From: Dugong dugon
Lineage: Eukaryota; Chordata; Mammalia; Sirenia; Dugongidae
NCBI GenBank assembly: GCA_030035585.1
Contig: CM057469.1
Span: 56,933,501 to 56,997,500, forward strand
DNA: 64,000 nt
Direction of reading: 5' to 3'
The notes below the pieces were generated by a model. It ran no database searches. It was not told where the DNA came from and was given only the letters and a program-made list of their open reading frames with translations. A program made the position numbers and the translations under genes. This document shows positions 1 to 10,711 of the stretch, piece after piece (within the stretch, counting starts at the first letter, position 1; the number at the start of each line of letters is the position of its first letter).

Positions 1-115
1 TTTCAATGGCTGATTTTTCAAAATTAGATTGCCAAGTCTTTCTTCTGAGGCACCTCTGGGTGGACTCAAACCTCCAACTTTTTGGTTAGCAGCCAAGCAA
101 GGCACTCCAATAACA
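1..115 (-). repeat. AfroSINE, cut by window edge
   Basis: This is a tRNA-related SINE on the minus strand. The words 'ggttagcagccaagc' (reverse complement of the tRNA box region) and 'tgaggcacctctgggtgg' match the other copies in this window. Its 3' part lies outside the window. Confidence 0.75.
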
Positions 116-129
116 AAAATACTACGTGA

Positions 130-600
130 CAAAACTTATGGGATGTAGCCAAAGAAGAGCAGAGAGAAATATATAGCCTTTAATACTTACCGTAGGAAAA
201 AAGAAAGATGAACATTAATGAATAAATTACCTGATTCAAGTTTGAAAATCCAAATTATACTAAAGAAAGTGGAGAGAGGAAAAAAATAAAATTTAAACAA
301 ATTAATAAATGAGAAAACAAGGATATTTTTAGGGCATCAACGAAGGCAAAATTGAGTCTTTGAAAACATGTTACAATTTTGAAAAACCTCTGGGAAAACT
401 GATAAAGAAAAAAAGTAACAAATAAGCAAAACATAGAAAAATGAAAAAGGGGCCAAATTATAGATACAGAAGAGATTAAAACAATAATAGAATGTTATGG
501 ATAGCTCTGCGTCAGTAAATTTGAAAACTTTGGTGAAAAAGGCAAAATCCTAGAAAAAATATAAATCATTATAGCTGATTCTATGGAAGGAAAGTAGGGA
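130..600 (+). repeat. Old L1 fragment (ORF2 region)
   Basis: The A-rich plus strand reads like the start of an L1 reverse transcriptase region. It contains 'attaaaacaataatagaatg' followed by 'gtcagtaaatttgaaaactt', the usual L1 wording. It is heavily diverged and no frame stays open. The boundaries are approximate. Confidence 0.5.
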
Positions 601-814
601 GGGAGGGAGCAAGGAAATCTTAATCATTCTGTATATTAAATTTTGTGCCAATTTTACACATAAAATTTGAGAAATGTCCTGGGAAGGATCCATGTATCAT
701 GTAACCCAGTATTTTTTCTCTAAAAATATTGTTATCTTCCTTGATATAAACCTTAAAATTTACAAATACAACAAAAATATCATAATTTTTTTTTATAAGT
801 CAGTATGAATCTTT

Positions 815-1279
815 CCACCAATTATCTGTCAGTTCGTCATGCTGTGCTGGTGTGCATGTTCCTATGATGCTGGAAGCTATGCCACCAGTATTTCAAATAC
901 CAGCATGGTCACCCATAGTGGACAGGTTTCAGCAGTTTCCAGACTAAGACTGACTAGGAAGAAAGGTCTGGTGATCTACTTCCAAAAATAAGTCAATGAA
1001 AACCTTATGGATCACAACAGAAAACTGTCCAACTCAGTTGTTTTTGACACATCATCAAGAGGGATCAATCACTAGAGAAAGACATCATGTATGGTGAAAT
1101 GTAGAGGGCCAACAAGGGTGTGCAAGACCCTTGGTGAGATGGACTGGCACAATACCCGCAGTGATGGATGAAAATATGCTGGAGATTGTAAGGATAAGGC
1201 AGGACTAGGCAACAGTTTGTTCTGTTGTACATAAGTTGCTATGAGTCGAAGTCAACTTGGCAGCAGCTAACAACAGCAA
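815..1279 (+). repeat. Short composite RTE-derived element
   Basis: The left part matches the RTE 5' leader ('gatgctggaagctatgccac', 'gacaggtttcagcag'). The right part matches the RTE 3' end ('agagaaagacatcatg', 'gctatgagtcgaagtcaac', then 'aacaacagcaa'). The whole coding core is missing. It therefore looks like a non-autonomous deletion derivative of the RTE seen at 48-50 kb and 56 kb, probably mobilised by RTE enzymes. The minus-strand element at 6331-6722 has the same arrangement. Confidence 0.7.
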
Positions 1280-2510
1280 TATGGGTCTTTCATCCGTGGA
1301 TTTATCTAAATTTTTTGTTAATTCATTTGTGCTTTCAATCAGTTTTACTGCTGTGGAAATGAGTTCTGTTAAGCTTATAAGTTAAGCTTAAGTGAAGCAG
1401 TATTTTATTTTATATATTCTACACTGAGTTCTCATCACTTGTATTTAGTTTTGAGTTGGTAAACAAAGAAATTACAGTTACATTATAATTCCATTTATGA
1501 TGGATTTTTAGTATAGTCACTTCTAATTTTCCCTTCCTAGGTTGCAAGGCACTAAAACATTTAGTCTGTTTCTCTCTCTCTCCGTTTTTTTCGTTTTTTA
1601 AAACTTATTTTCAAAAACACAGTTACCCATGAACATATTCTCTGCGTTGAAAGGTTTTATAATACAGATCCTGTGGCTTCATCCAATCTCACTGTCTTCC
1701 ACAGAGGAAACCAATTTGTTGTGATTCATTCCAGGCCTTTTTTCAATACATTTTTATTTATATAAATGCACATGGAGATACACTTAAGGTTGTTTTTACA
1801 TGGAATATTTATGCCAAGTGTTGTGAAATACTTTGCAATTTGGTTTAGTCAAGTAAAAATATAAATTACTCAAAGGTACAGATTACATGACGTTAAACAA
1901 CAAGAGCTCTTGGGTAGAAAGTGATCTGTGTTAAATCCGTCTTACAGAATCCAAGTCATGGACAGATGTTTACTCAAGCTTATTATTTTCATTTAAAAAT
2001 GTCTCTAGCTTTATTTCTCACTATTGTTCTTCATGTTCTCTATTTTCACTATATATCTTAATATTGTCCATACACTTCTTGTCCTTTTTTTTGCTTTTAT
2101 GGCTGGTTCGCCTGCCTCTTCTGGCTGGAAGGCCGTTCCCCCACAGCAGCACATGTTCAAGTCTACCTAAACTTCAAGGACAGTTTAATGGTCCCTTCTC
2201 CGCAATCACTTTCTTTCTTAATTTTTCCAGTTAGTAGCCATACTCTTTTGGGCAAACCACTTAAAACAAATCTATTTCCCCATAGAGTCAAAGGATTTTA
2301 ATGCCTCCTGCCCCAGTCCTAATCTTCAGTGGTTCTAAGAAACCTCCATTTTGCGACTCCATTGCATTTCACGTGTTCCTCTTTGTGAGACTAATAAAAT
2401 CCTACCTTGTATAATATGGTACACTGCCTAGGTTAGATGGTAGAAGGAAGGCCAGCTGACTGACTGGTTTGAACATTATTCAATAGCCTCGCTATGATAG
2501 GTCCTTTGTC
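1280..2510. other. Unassigned AT-rich stretch
   Basis: No gene or repeat is recognised with confidence here. There is a short pyrimidine run near 1571-1600. Part of 1600-1850 could be a very old LINE 3' UTR, but I cannot support that. Confidence 0.4.
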
Positions 2511-2514
2511 ATTT

Positions 2515-2790
2515 TTTCTTTTTAGCAGCTTTATTGGCGTATAATTGACATACAATAAACTGCATGTATTTAAAGTATACAATTTAATGTTTTGACATAT
2601 GTATGCAACCAAGAAACCATCAATACAATAAATATAAAGAACATATATATCCATCACCCCCAAAAGTTTCCTTGTGCCCTCTGCAATTCCTTTTGTTCAC
2701 AAATGCTTCAGTCAGATAGCCATATAATTAAGAAATTAGAGCTCCTTTTTTCTAGAAATGATATTTTACTATCTCAGTCTTCAGCTTGGT
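2515..2790 (-). repeat. L1 3' UTR fragment (L1MA/MB-like)
   Basis: The plus strand carries 'ggcgtataattgacatacaa' and 'atccatcacccccaaaagtt', the reverse complement of a classic mammalian L1 3' UTR. The small open frames here are shadows of this repeat. Confidence 0.75.
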
Positions 2791-3057
2791 TGCCTTAATT
2801 AAATTTCAGCAAGGCCCTTCTTATCTTCCAGTTTTAACTGGGAATCATCTTATTCCCTAAAATACTGTTTTCCAAACTCTTTTTTTTTTTTTCTATAAAA
2901 TTCATTTCTATCAGTGGCTCTTCTCTCATAGCCAGTGATTCTAACATAACCTGATGGTAAAATCCTTAGTCTTAATATGTACTTAACTGAGAGAAAGGTC
3001 TCAGTAGGTCTTCCGTCTTCAAATACACTCTTTAAAAATAAAAAGTGCCTCTTTATT

Positions 3058-3262
3058 AAATACCCATGTGGTGCAAACGGTTAAAGCGCTAGATTTTTAG
3101 CTGAAAGGTTGGCAGTTCAAACCCACCCAGAGGTGCCTGGGAACACAGGCCTGCAATCCGTTTCTGAAAGGGCACAGCCTTGAAAACCTTATGGAGCACA
3201 GCTCTACTCTGATACACGTGGGGTTGCTATGAGTTGGAGTCAATAGCAACTAACAACAAGAA
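3058..3262 (+). repeat. AfroSINE
   Basis: The tRNA-like head 'gctgaaaggttggcagttca' is followed by 'ccttgaaaaccttatggagc' and the RTE-like tail 'gttgctatgagttggagtc', ending in 'aacaacaag'. Confidence 0.85.
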
Positions 3263-3921
3263 GAAGAATTCACTATACTATAGCCAGGTCATTTTAGAAC
3301 AAGAAGCACTAATAATTTGGCAAACATTTAAAGAAATAAGAGTTACTAGGAAAATTAGGCACCTTTCTCAATAGTCTATAAAATATTTCACTCAACAAGT
3401 GCTTAACCCCCTCACCCTCACCCATAAATCACAACACATACTCGCTGTACCCTGAAATCACTTCTAAAGATAACTTCTCAGATAATTATATCTTTAGTTG
3501 CATTATAGTCAAATATCTACCAGGAGTCTAAACAATTTAATATTCCAGGAACAAAATTGTTTGAAGCAAATCTTTTATGATCATTTATTTTTTAAATCAT
3601 GGCCATTATAAAAACTGAAGAATGGTCTGTCATAAGGAACATCACATGATGATAATGTAATTCACCAGGCAACAAAAGGTCAGGACTCAAGGTGCAGACA
3701 GGTCATGCAGTTTCTATGGGATAATGGCAGTGACATCATAGAAAATCTCTGGCAATGCATGAATTGTGACAATCGCCAACTGTTTATGTTTGGAGGAAGA
3801 ACCGTGTGCACGCGCGCGTGCGCGTGCGTGTATCACTGCTCTTTTGGAGTGGTTAAAATATCTTTTTAAACAATTTAGAAAATTTCTTAATCTAGAACAG
3901 GCTGAACCTGGACATTCTGAG
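3263..3921. other. Unassigned stretch with CG/TG-rich tract
   Basis: There is no recognisable element apart from an alternating purine-pyrimidine tract at about 3803-3832 (gtgcacgcgcgcgtgcgcgtg and continuing). The 74-codon frame that crosses it has no similarity I recognise and runs into the DNA transposon. Confidence 0.45.
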
Positions 3922-3923
3922 TA

Positions 3924-4298
3924 CAGGCAGTCCCTGAATTACGAACAAGTTCCATTCCTAAATCTGTCTTTAAGTCCAATTTGTACGTAAGTCGAACAGT
4001 CTGATAACGTTTCGTATCTAATGTCAATTAGTCAAATGTTTATCTTAGTATAGCATACATAGTGTACCTTTCTGTGCATAAAAAACATTAAAGAAACACA
4101 GATACCGTAAAACAACTTTAACGTAATAATACAGTAATAACAATAATAATGTTTTGATGCGGGTTGTAAAATAGCTCCCATTTGTTATTACGAACCATTG
4201 TATGTACCTCATATTTTAATATAATAGGCTTTACGGGGGTTGGTTCGTAACTATGGGTTGAATGTTAAGTCGGTCACTCATAACCCAGGGACTGCTTG
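3924..4298. mobile_element. Non-autonomous TcMar/Tigger-like DNA transposon
   Basis: The element has terminal inverted repeats: it starts 'caggcagtccctg' and ends 'cagggactgcttg' (12 of 13 match when inverted). It is flanked by TA on both sides (3922-3923 and 4299-4300), the target duplication of mariner/Tigger transposons. It is about 375 bp with no transposase frame. Inner sequence such as 'gttccattcctaaatctg' is mirrored only partly at the other end. The superfamily is inferred from the TA target and end sequence. Confidence 0.8.
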
Positions 4299-4650
4299 TA
4301 CACTACCTTCTACCGAAGTCTAATTCCTAGCCGATGAGCTTATTTTGAAATGCTGAGGGTACTCACACAGCTACTGGGCACACTGATTTCGAGTGAGGGC
4401 AAGTTCCTGTGCCTCATTTATTTTTGTATCTCCCATAGCCTTCATAAAGCTTTTGTTGGCTCACTAGGGTCAGAGTTAATAAATGTAAAGGAAGAGAATA
4501 GGCTCAGTGATGAACATAAGCATAAAGTTATGAAACAAGGCTGTTGTTTTCAAAACAGACGTTTTTGTTTCATCTGATTATTTAATAATTGTGAAATGGC
4601 CCTGCAGTAACAGTGGGACTGAAGGATGGTAGGGAAGGAAGGAGCAGAAG
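4299..4650. other. Unassigned stretch
   Basis: Nothing recognised. The 75-codon frame here has no motif and no coding-like neighbours. Confidence 0.4.
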
Positions 4651-4654
4651 GAAG

Positions 4655-4885
4655 GAGGCTGTAGCAAGGCAGAGCCAGATCATTTAGGTTTGAAGGTTGG
4701 CTCCAACACTCACAGGTAAAATTGGATTCGTTACTTAATCTCACTAGGCCTCTCATGTAAATTGGGGAAAATATCAATACCTACTTCACAGGGTTATTTT
4801 GCGGATAACATAAGTTAATATAAGTAAAGTGAAAGAATAATGTCTGGCATATAGTAAACATTATATAAGTCATTGCTATTATTGT
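4655..4885 (+). repeat. MIR SINE
   Basis: The order is typical of MIR sense strand: 'cgttacttaatctcac', 'catgtaaattggggaaaata', 'cctacttcacagggttattt', 'ctggcatatagtaaac'. It is diverged as expected for this ancient mammalian SINE. Confidence 0.8.
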
Positions 4886-5985
4886 TCCAATATTTCTTTT
4901 ACATTAATTTGTATTAACATCCAAATGATTAGAGAGAAATGGGTAAAAATAAGATAATTCACACCCTGGGTTCTAAGGAACAGAAACTCAACTCAGATTA
5001 ACTTTTAAAATAATATATGTGGAAATTATGCTAAGAGAACTCAGGGAAGTTGTGTGCCTCATGGAACACCAAGACCAGAAGGTACTTGGGTGAACCTTCG
5101 TAAACAGTGGAAACAAGGACAACTCAAAGGCCACCATAATCTCTCCACCACTCTTTCCCCATCAGCTTCACTCTTCTCTTTCTCTTTGCAACGTGGCTTC
5201 CCCCTCTCCGAAACCCCAGCAGAAAACATGGGGCTGATGGGCGTTCAGTTTTACATCTTCTGTTCCAAGGACTCAGAAAAAGACTGGTTTACCTCGCTCA
5301 GTTCCAGTTTGAAAAATCTTTCCAGGGAAGGCCTCCTATTGCCCCTTCCTAAGGTAGCTCCCAAAGGTCCAGGTGGATGAGAGGAGGAATAATTCTCAGT
5401 ATAATAAGGGTACTCCAATTACTATTTTAACATCTGTAAAAAATGTGTTTACGTGGAAACAAAATGACTTAAGGGCAAAAATAAAGGGCTATCTTCTCTG
5501 CCAGGTGTTGTCAATTGGCTTTTCTCCTCAAGCCCAGTAAGGCTCCAGGAACCGAAGAGAATCTCTCAACTTCCCACCAGAACAGAACCGTGTTTGTACA
5601 ATGTTCATTTCTGAATAGGTCTTGCCTGTTGTATATTGTTTGGTCTAGATTCCAAATCTAGATGTCTAAATTAGTCAGAGGAATCTCATTCTTAATCCTA
5701 ACCACAGATGTTTTTCTTAAATTACAACTTAGAAAGTCATGTTATTTGATTCTTACAGTTGAAATGTTATGGTTGTGCATCATAAACTCTGAGGGAAATT
5801 TCCATGAAACAGTTTTAGTAAACGAAAACCACTTTATATTCTGTTTAAAAGCTTGCTGCAATCTGTTAAGCATATGGGTATGTTTGTGTACTTTTTTTAA
5901 ATGATGTTCTCGGAACTTGTATTTTTATCAGAAAAATGATTCCTTCAAAACAATTCCTGACACTCTATAGGGAAGACACTGTGTC
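4886..5985. other. Unassigned stretch, possibly an old repeat
   Basis: The part around 4980-5240 resembles a common old mammalian repeat ('actcagattaacttttaaaa' into a pyrimidine-rich block), but I cannot name the family. The 108-codon frame at 5054-5380 lies across it and has no domain I recognise. The remainder shows nothing. Confidence 0.35.
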
Positions 5986-6090
5986 ATCCTCCTGTATGTC
6001 CAGCTTTCAGCACAGTGCCTGACACACAGAAGTGGCGCAATAAACACTTCTTTAAAAAAAATGAGTGAGTTAATAAATGAATGGATGAAT
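5986..6090 (+). repeat. L2/MIR 3' end relic
   Basis: 'cagcacagtgcctgacacac' followed by 'caataaacacttc' and a 'gagt/aatga' tail is the shared 3' end of L2 and MIR. Confidence 0.65.
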
Positions 6091-6330
6091 GGAAAAAAGA
6101 GGTAAAATCTATCTGACCTGGTTAGTTATAATTCAAAAGTAACTACGCAGGGAACAAAAGGAAGAAAGAAGGGCAGTAGGGCAAGGAGAGTGATATTCTA
6201 GATAAAAGGCAACTTCAGAACCAAATACAATGAGTGGTACTTAATTAGATCTTGTTTGGAATAAAACAGCTGTATAAAACAATTTGGTACAACTGGGAAA
6301 TGTGAATATGGAACAGAATTAAAGACTATG

Positions 6331-6722
6331 TTGTAGCTGCTGTGGCGTCAGCTCTGATTCATGGCGACCCCATGTACTACAGAACAAAACTTTGTCTGGT
6401 CTTGTGCCATCTTCACGATCCTTGGTATGCTTGAGTCCACTGTTTCAGCCACTGTATTTTGAGTGCTTTCCAACCTAGGGAGCTCATCTTCCAGCACTAT
6501 ATGTGACAATATTCTGTTGTGATCCATAGGGTTTTCATTGGTTAATTTCCAGAAGTAGACCACCAGGCCTTTCTTCCCATTCTGTCTTAGTCTGGAAGCT
6601 CTGCTGAAACCTGTCTGCAATGGGTGACCCTGCTGGTATTTGAAATACTGGAGGCATATCTTCCAGCAACACAGCAACATGCAAGCCATTACAGTACAGC
6701 AAACTGACAGACAGGTGGTGGT
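6331..6722 (-). repeat. Short composite RTE-derived element
   Basis: Read on the minus strand, this starts with the RTE leader ('accaccacctgtctgtcag'). It passes 'ctgaaacctgtc' and 'gggagctcatcttccagcac' (plus-strand wording) and jumps directly to the RTE 3' end ('ggcgtcagctctgattcatg'). The same 5' leader sits at 49940-50232 in the longer RTE copy. The internal coding part is absent, as at 815-1279. The 113-codon frame here is chance. Confidence 0.75.
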
Positions 6723-7124
6723 AAAATCTATGAGACAATTATTATTAATTTTGTTAAGTATGCTAATGGTACTACAGTTATGTAAGAAGATAGTCTTTCT
6801 TCTTAGATACGCATACTGAAATATTTAGAGTGACATAATAGAATATTTAGTATTTATTTTAAAATATCTTAAGAGGAAGCAAAAATGGAATGATATGCTA
6901 TACGTGTAAATATTATGATACATGTGAATATGGAAAAGAAACTACTGAAAAGAAAAAAAAGTGCTTAAGTAGGTGTGAAACTACTCCATGATCTTGGTGC
7001 TTCATTGCCAGCAGGTGTAAAATACTCTCCTTCCTTTTTTATCTGTAGGAAGAAACGAAGCCCCTCTTCAAAATGACACCGAACTAACTTTCCAGGAGTT
7101 TTTAAAACTTTTATCTAACATACT
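6723..7124. other. Unassigned stretch
   Basis: AT-rich, with no element or gene recognised. Confidence 0.4.
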
Positions 7125-7534
7125 TGTTCTAGAGTGAATTGTGTCCCCCAACAATCTATGCTGTAAATCCTAACCCCTATGCCTGTGGTTATAATCCCAT
7201 CTGGGAATGGATAGTCTTTGTTATCTTAATGAGGCAAGATTAGTGTGGGGTGTGCCTTGAGTCAATCTCTTACAAGATATAAAAGGAGCAGATTAAGCAA
7301 GCAGAGATGGGGGACGATAGATGCCAAGCCACGTGGAGATCTCCAGGAAACAAGGAAACAGAAGCTGAAGAGACAAGGACCTTCCCCCAGAGCTGACAGT
7401 GAGACAGTGTTCCTCTAGAGCCTTTGCCCTGAGTTCGGACTTCTAGCCTCCTAAACTGTGAGAAAATAAATTTCTCTTTGTTAAAGCCATTCACTTGTGC
7501 TACTTCTGTTGTAGCAGCACTAGATAACTAAGAC
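7125..7534 (+). mobile_element. MaLR-like solo LTR (fossil), first of a fused pair
   Basis: The LTR opens TG and ends CA, with 'gaattgtgtcccccaa' near the start, then 'gcctcctaaactgtgagaaa', an AATAAA signal and a 'gcagcactagataactaaga' end. This layout follows the mammalian MLT1/MaLR LTR pattern. No internal retroviral sequence is present. It is a fossil, and from its divergence probably one of the older copies here. Confidence 0.8.
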
Positions 7535-7901
7535 AACTGTGGATGTAATCTCATTGGGAAATAGAGTTTCCCTTGTTATGTTAATAAGACCATATCAAGT
7601 CTAGGATGTGTCTTGAACCTAATCATTTTTGAGATTGAAAAAGAACAGATTAGGCACAGACAAGTAAGTACACATGGAGGGGAAGATACATGTCACGTGG
7701 AGATCACTGAGGAGTCAAGGGATGCTGAGTCTATAGAAACTAAAAGAGATCTTCCCCTGGAAACAACAGAGAGCCTTCCCCTAGAGCCAGTGCCCTGAAT
7801 TCGGACTTCTAGCCTCCTAAACTATAAGAAAATAAATTTCTTCTCTTTAAATCCACCCACTTGTGGTATTTCTGTTATAGCAGCACTAAGAAACTAAGAC
7901 A
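7535..7901 (+). mobile_element. MaLR-like LTR segment (fossil), second of a fused pair
   Basis: This segment begins directly after the previous LTR, at a point that corresponds to the inside of the LTR, and runs to the same CA end ('aaactaagaca'). Both segments have the same orientation. The fused unit as a whole is flanked by 'atact' and 'atacc', which fits a single insertion but is weak evidence. Confidence 0.75.
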
Positions 7902-8574
7902 ATACCATACCCAAGACAAATCAGAGTATTTACTATTCCCCAAAAAGATAAAATTTCAGGTTATTTATATCCCTGCTCCCTCTTGGAATATCATCTGGTT
8001 TCATCTCAACCTGTTAAAATCTAATCCATCTCGCTTAAAGTCCAAGGGAACCATAAGCTTGACTATGAAACCATCTGAGCTAGAAGTGATCTCTCGCTAC
8101 TCTACCATTCTACAATTATAGCACTGGCACTTTGGTGAGCACTGCAATCACCTAGGATATTTTAAGCATGCATAGTTCCAAAATCATATTGGGATTCAGT
8201 AGGTATAAGTTGGAGCCAAGATTTCTGTCATTTTAATAAGAGCCACAAGAGATTTCGATGTAAGTAGACTAAGGACCTCATGTTTAAAAATGATTCTCCA
8301 GACGTACTTTTCAATCTCTCATGCTATTTTGCATTCTAAATTTTTAAATACATGTGCTTTCCACCATAGTTTTAATAAACTTTTTCAAAAAATAATGATT
8401 TATCATTTTTGTACCTCCCAACAATCTGGCACAATATCCTCTACCTATAAGGCAATATTAAGTATTTGTTTGATAAAGAATTTATAGTAATGAAAAATTC
8501 TAATTGCTCCTAGGTATTGATATGTCTTTAAATATTGTCCTAGTTGTGTTTTTAAAAATATTTATATTTTCTAT
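7902..8574. other. Unassigned stretch
   Basis: No repeat or gene recognised. The 86-codon frame at 7861-8121 starts inside the LTR and shows no motif. Confidence 0.4.
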
Positions 8575-8764
8575 ACTAGTTAAGCACTTGACTACCAGCC
8601 AAAATGTTGGCAGTTTGAACCCACCAGAGGTGCCTCGGAAGATAGGCCTTGTGATCTGTTTCTGAAAGGTCACAGCCTTGAAAACCTTATGGAGCAGTTC
8701 TACTGTACGCACATGGGGTCTCCATGAGTCATAATCAACTTAACAGCAACTAACAACAACAACA
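8575..8764 (+). repeat. AfroSINE
   Basis: Head 'atgttggcagtttgaaccca', middle 'cacagccttgaaaaccttat', tail 'catgagtcataatcaac' ending in 'aacaacaacaac'. Confidence 0.85.
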
Positions 8765-8961
8765 GTCCCCTTAGCTTCTGAATGTTATAGTCCTAATGTT
8801 TATTTTTAAATGTTTAATAAAAGTTCAATTCATACTGTTAAAGGATAATAATATGAAAACTTATCAAACCTTTTCTATCCTTAAACACCTATATGGAGTG
8901 TCTAAGCATTTAGAACATAAGGCAACTTTTTAAACTTTATGGCCCTTCTACCTCACTTGCT

Positions 8962-9136
8962 AGGAGCCTCGTTGCACAGCGGTTTGGGCCCTCCAGCCAC
9001 TCCATGGGAGAAAGATGTTGCAGTTGCTTCCATAAAGATTACAGCCTTGAAAACCCTACGAGGCAGTTCCACTCTGTTCTACAGGGTCGCTATGAGTCAG
9101 AATCTATTCGACAGCAACAGGTTTGTTTTGGTTAAC
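8962..9136 (+). repeat. AfroSINE (divergent head)
   Basis: The tail 'gggtcgctatgagtcagaat' and body 'attacagccttgaaaaccct' are clear. The head keeps 'aggagcctcgttgcacagcg', matching the 'ggagccctggtggcacagtg' SINE start. Confidence 0.85.
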
Positions 9137-9227
9137 TCTTGTAGGCAAAGTAGCTGGAAGGAAGTAAACACCTTCTTGAGTGTCAACCACTTTTATCCAA
9201 AGCTATGAAGCAAAATTTCATAGCCAC

Positions 9228-9639
9228 TATTATGGGTTGAATTGTGTCACCCTAAAATATATGTTGTAAATCCTAATCCCCATACCTGTGGTTATAGGTC
9301 CATTTGGGAATGGGTTTTCCTTTTCATATTAATGAGAGTATTCGTGTAGAGTGTGTCTTAAGTCAATTTCTTTTGAGATATAAAAGAGATTAAGCAAGCA
9401 AACATTTGAGAAGCAGATATAGGGGAAGATAGCTGCCATGCCACATGAAGATCACCAAGGAATAGAAGCTGAAGAGACAAGGACCTTCCCCCAAAACCAA
9501 GAGAAAGAGAGCCTTCCCCTAGAGTTAGTGCCCTGATTTCAGACATCTAGCCTCCCAAACTGTGACAAAATAAATTTCTGTTCATTAAAGCCATCCACTT
9601 GTAGTATTTCTGTTAGAGCAGCACTAGATAACTAATACA
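9228..9639 (+). mobile_element. MaLR-like solo LTR (fossil)
   Basis: Same family as the LTR at 7125: 'gggttgaattgtgtcaccct', a 'ctagcctcccaaactgtgac' block, AATAAA and a 'gcactagataactaata' end. It is flanked by 'gccac' and 'gccat', consistent with a 5-bp target duplication. Confidence 0.8.
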
Positions 9640-9739
9640 GCCATATTATATGGACAACACAAGAGGAATTGCATTTGGAACTACAAAGACAGCCCCTGCT
9701 CTATATAAGCTTATAGTTTAGATGAGGGATGATAGCTTT

Positions 9740-9762
9740 ACACACACACACACACACACACA
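9740..9762. repeat. (CA)n microsatellite
   Basis: About eleven CA units in a row. Confidence 0.95.
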
Positions 9763-9771
9763 AATATAATA

Positions 9772-9865
9772 CAACCTAACCCCATTGCCGAAAAATTGAT
9801 TCTGACTCAGAGCAACCCTATAGGACAAAGCAGAACTGCCCCATAGGCTATCCAAGGAGTGGGTG
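9772..9865 (-). repeat. AfroSINE fragment
   Basis: The 3' half of a SINE on the minus strand: 'agcaaccctataggacaaag' and 'cagaactgccccatagg'. Confidence 0.8.
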
Positions 9866-9929
9866 GATAATACAACCTAGGCTTCTAATTTATTTTAAAA
9901 AAAAAAACTAATATTAATTTAATGCTTAA

Positions 9930-10268
9930 TATGTATCTGGCACTTTGAGAGATATTAAATATACAAGATACATGATAAAGAGTCCCTGTCCTTGAGGAAC
10001 TCAGTCTAGTAGAAGAGGTAGATATTAAAGAAAGAAATTATCTGTTAAGTCCAAAATAGAGTTATAAACACTCCATGAATAGCAGCTAACTCTTCCTGGA
10101 GGTATTCAGGAAGATACTGCTGAATAATAGACATGTGAGCTGGATTTAAAGGTTAAGTAAGAGTTTGCCAGTTCTGGAAAGAGAGGCAGGGTGGAAGGTG
10201 GAGCATTCTAAACAGAAGGAACAGCATGGAGTATTGAACACTCTGGCATGTAGATTAATGTTTCAGGA
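9930..10268 (-). repeat. L2 fragment
   Basis: The plus strand reads as antisense L2: 'agtccctgtccttgaggaac', 'tcagtctagtagaagaggta', later 'acagaaggaacagcatggag'. This is the well-known antisense reading of the L2 3' part. Very old. Confidence 0.6.
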
Positions 10269-10287
10269 TTTAACTTTATCTAATTAG

Positions 10288-10345
10288 CTATGAGTCAGAA
10301 TCGACTAGATGGCAGTGGATTTGTTTTGTTTTGTTTTGTTTTGTT
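10288..10345 (+). repeat. AfroSINE tail fragment with (GTTTT)n
   Basis: 'gctatgagtcagaatcgact' is the SINE/RTE 3' end. It is followed by a run of gttttgtttt units that also abuts the poly-T of the next L1 end. Confidence 0.75.
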
Positions 10346-10480
10346 TTTTTAATTGTACTTTAGATGAAGGTTTACAGAACAAATAGTTTCTCATTAAACA
10401 GTCAGTGCACGTATTGTTTTGTGACATGGATTAACAACCCTACAACATGTCAACACTCTCCCTTCTCAATCTTAGAGGAC
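10346..10480 (-). repeat. L1 3' terminus, outermost of three
   Basis: 'ttgtactttagatgaaggtt' and 'acagaacaaatagtttctca' repeat the 3' terminus of the large L1 at 10720. It is a separate 5'-truncated copy of the same L1 subfamily, about 135 bp long. Confidence 0.8.
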
Positions 10481-10711
10481 CTTTTTTTTCTTTTCTTTTT
10501 TTTTTGGTGAAAATATACATATCCAAAGACACGGCATTTCAAAAATTTCTACATGTACAATTCAGTGACATTGATTACATTCTTCCAGTTGTGCTGCTAT
10601 TCTCACTATCCTTTTCCAAATTATTCCATCACCATTATCTTCAGCTCACTGCTCCCTAGGCTTCCCAGAAAATCTTTTGAGTTGCTTTTGTCAATTTAAT
10701 CTCACATAGAT
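10481..10711 (-). repeat. Older L1 3' UTR fragment, middle of three
   Basis: A T-rich run is followed by 'ggtgaaaatatacatatcca' and 'acatgtacaattcagtgaca', the reverse complement of an older mammalian L1 3' UTR. It sits between two copies of the elephant L1 terminus. Confidence 0.7.

Noticed and set aside
3800-3834. CpG island or promoter
   Set aside because: It is only a short alternating CG/TG tract, with no wider rise in G+C.
5054-5380. 108-codon frame as a possible gene
   Set aside because: No domain, no splice or promoter context, and it overlaps what looks like an old repeat.
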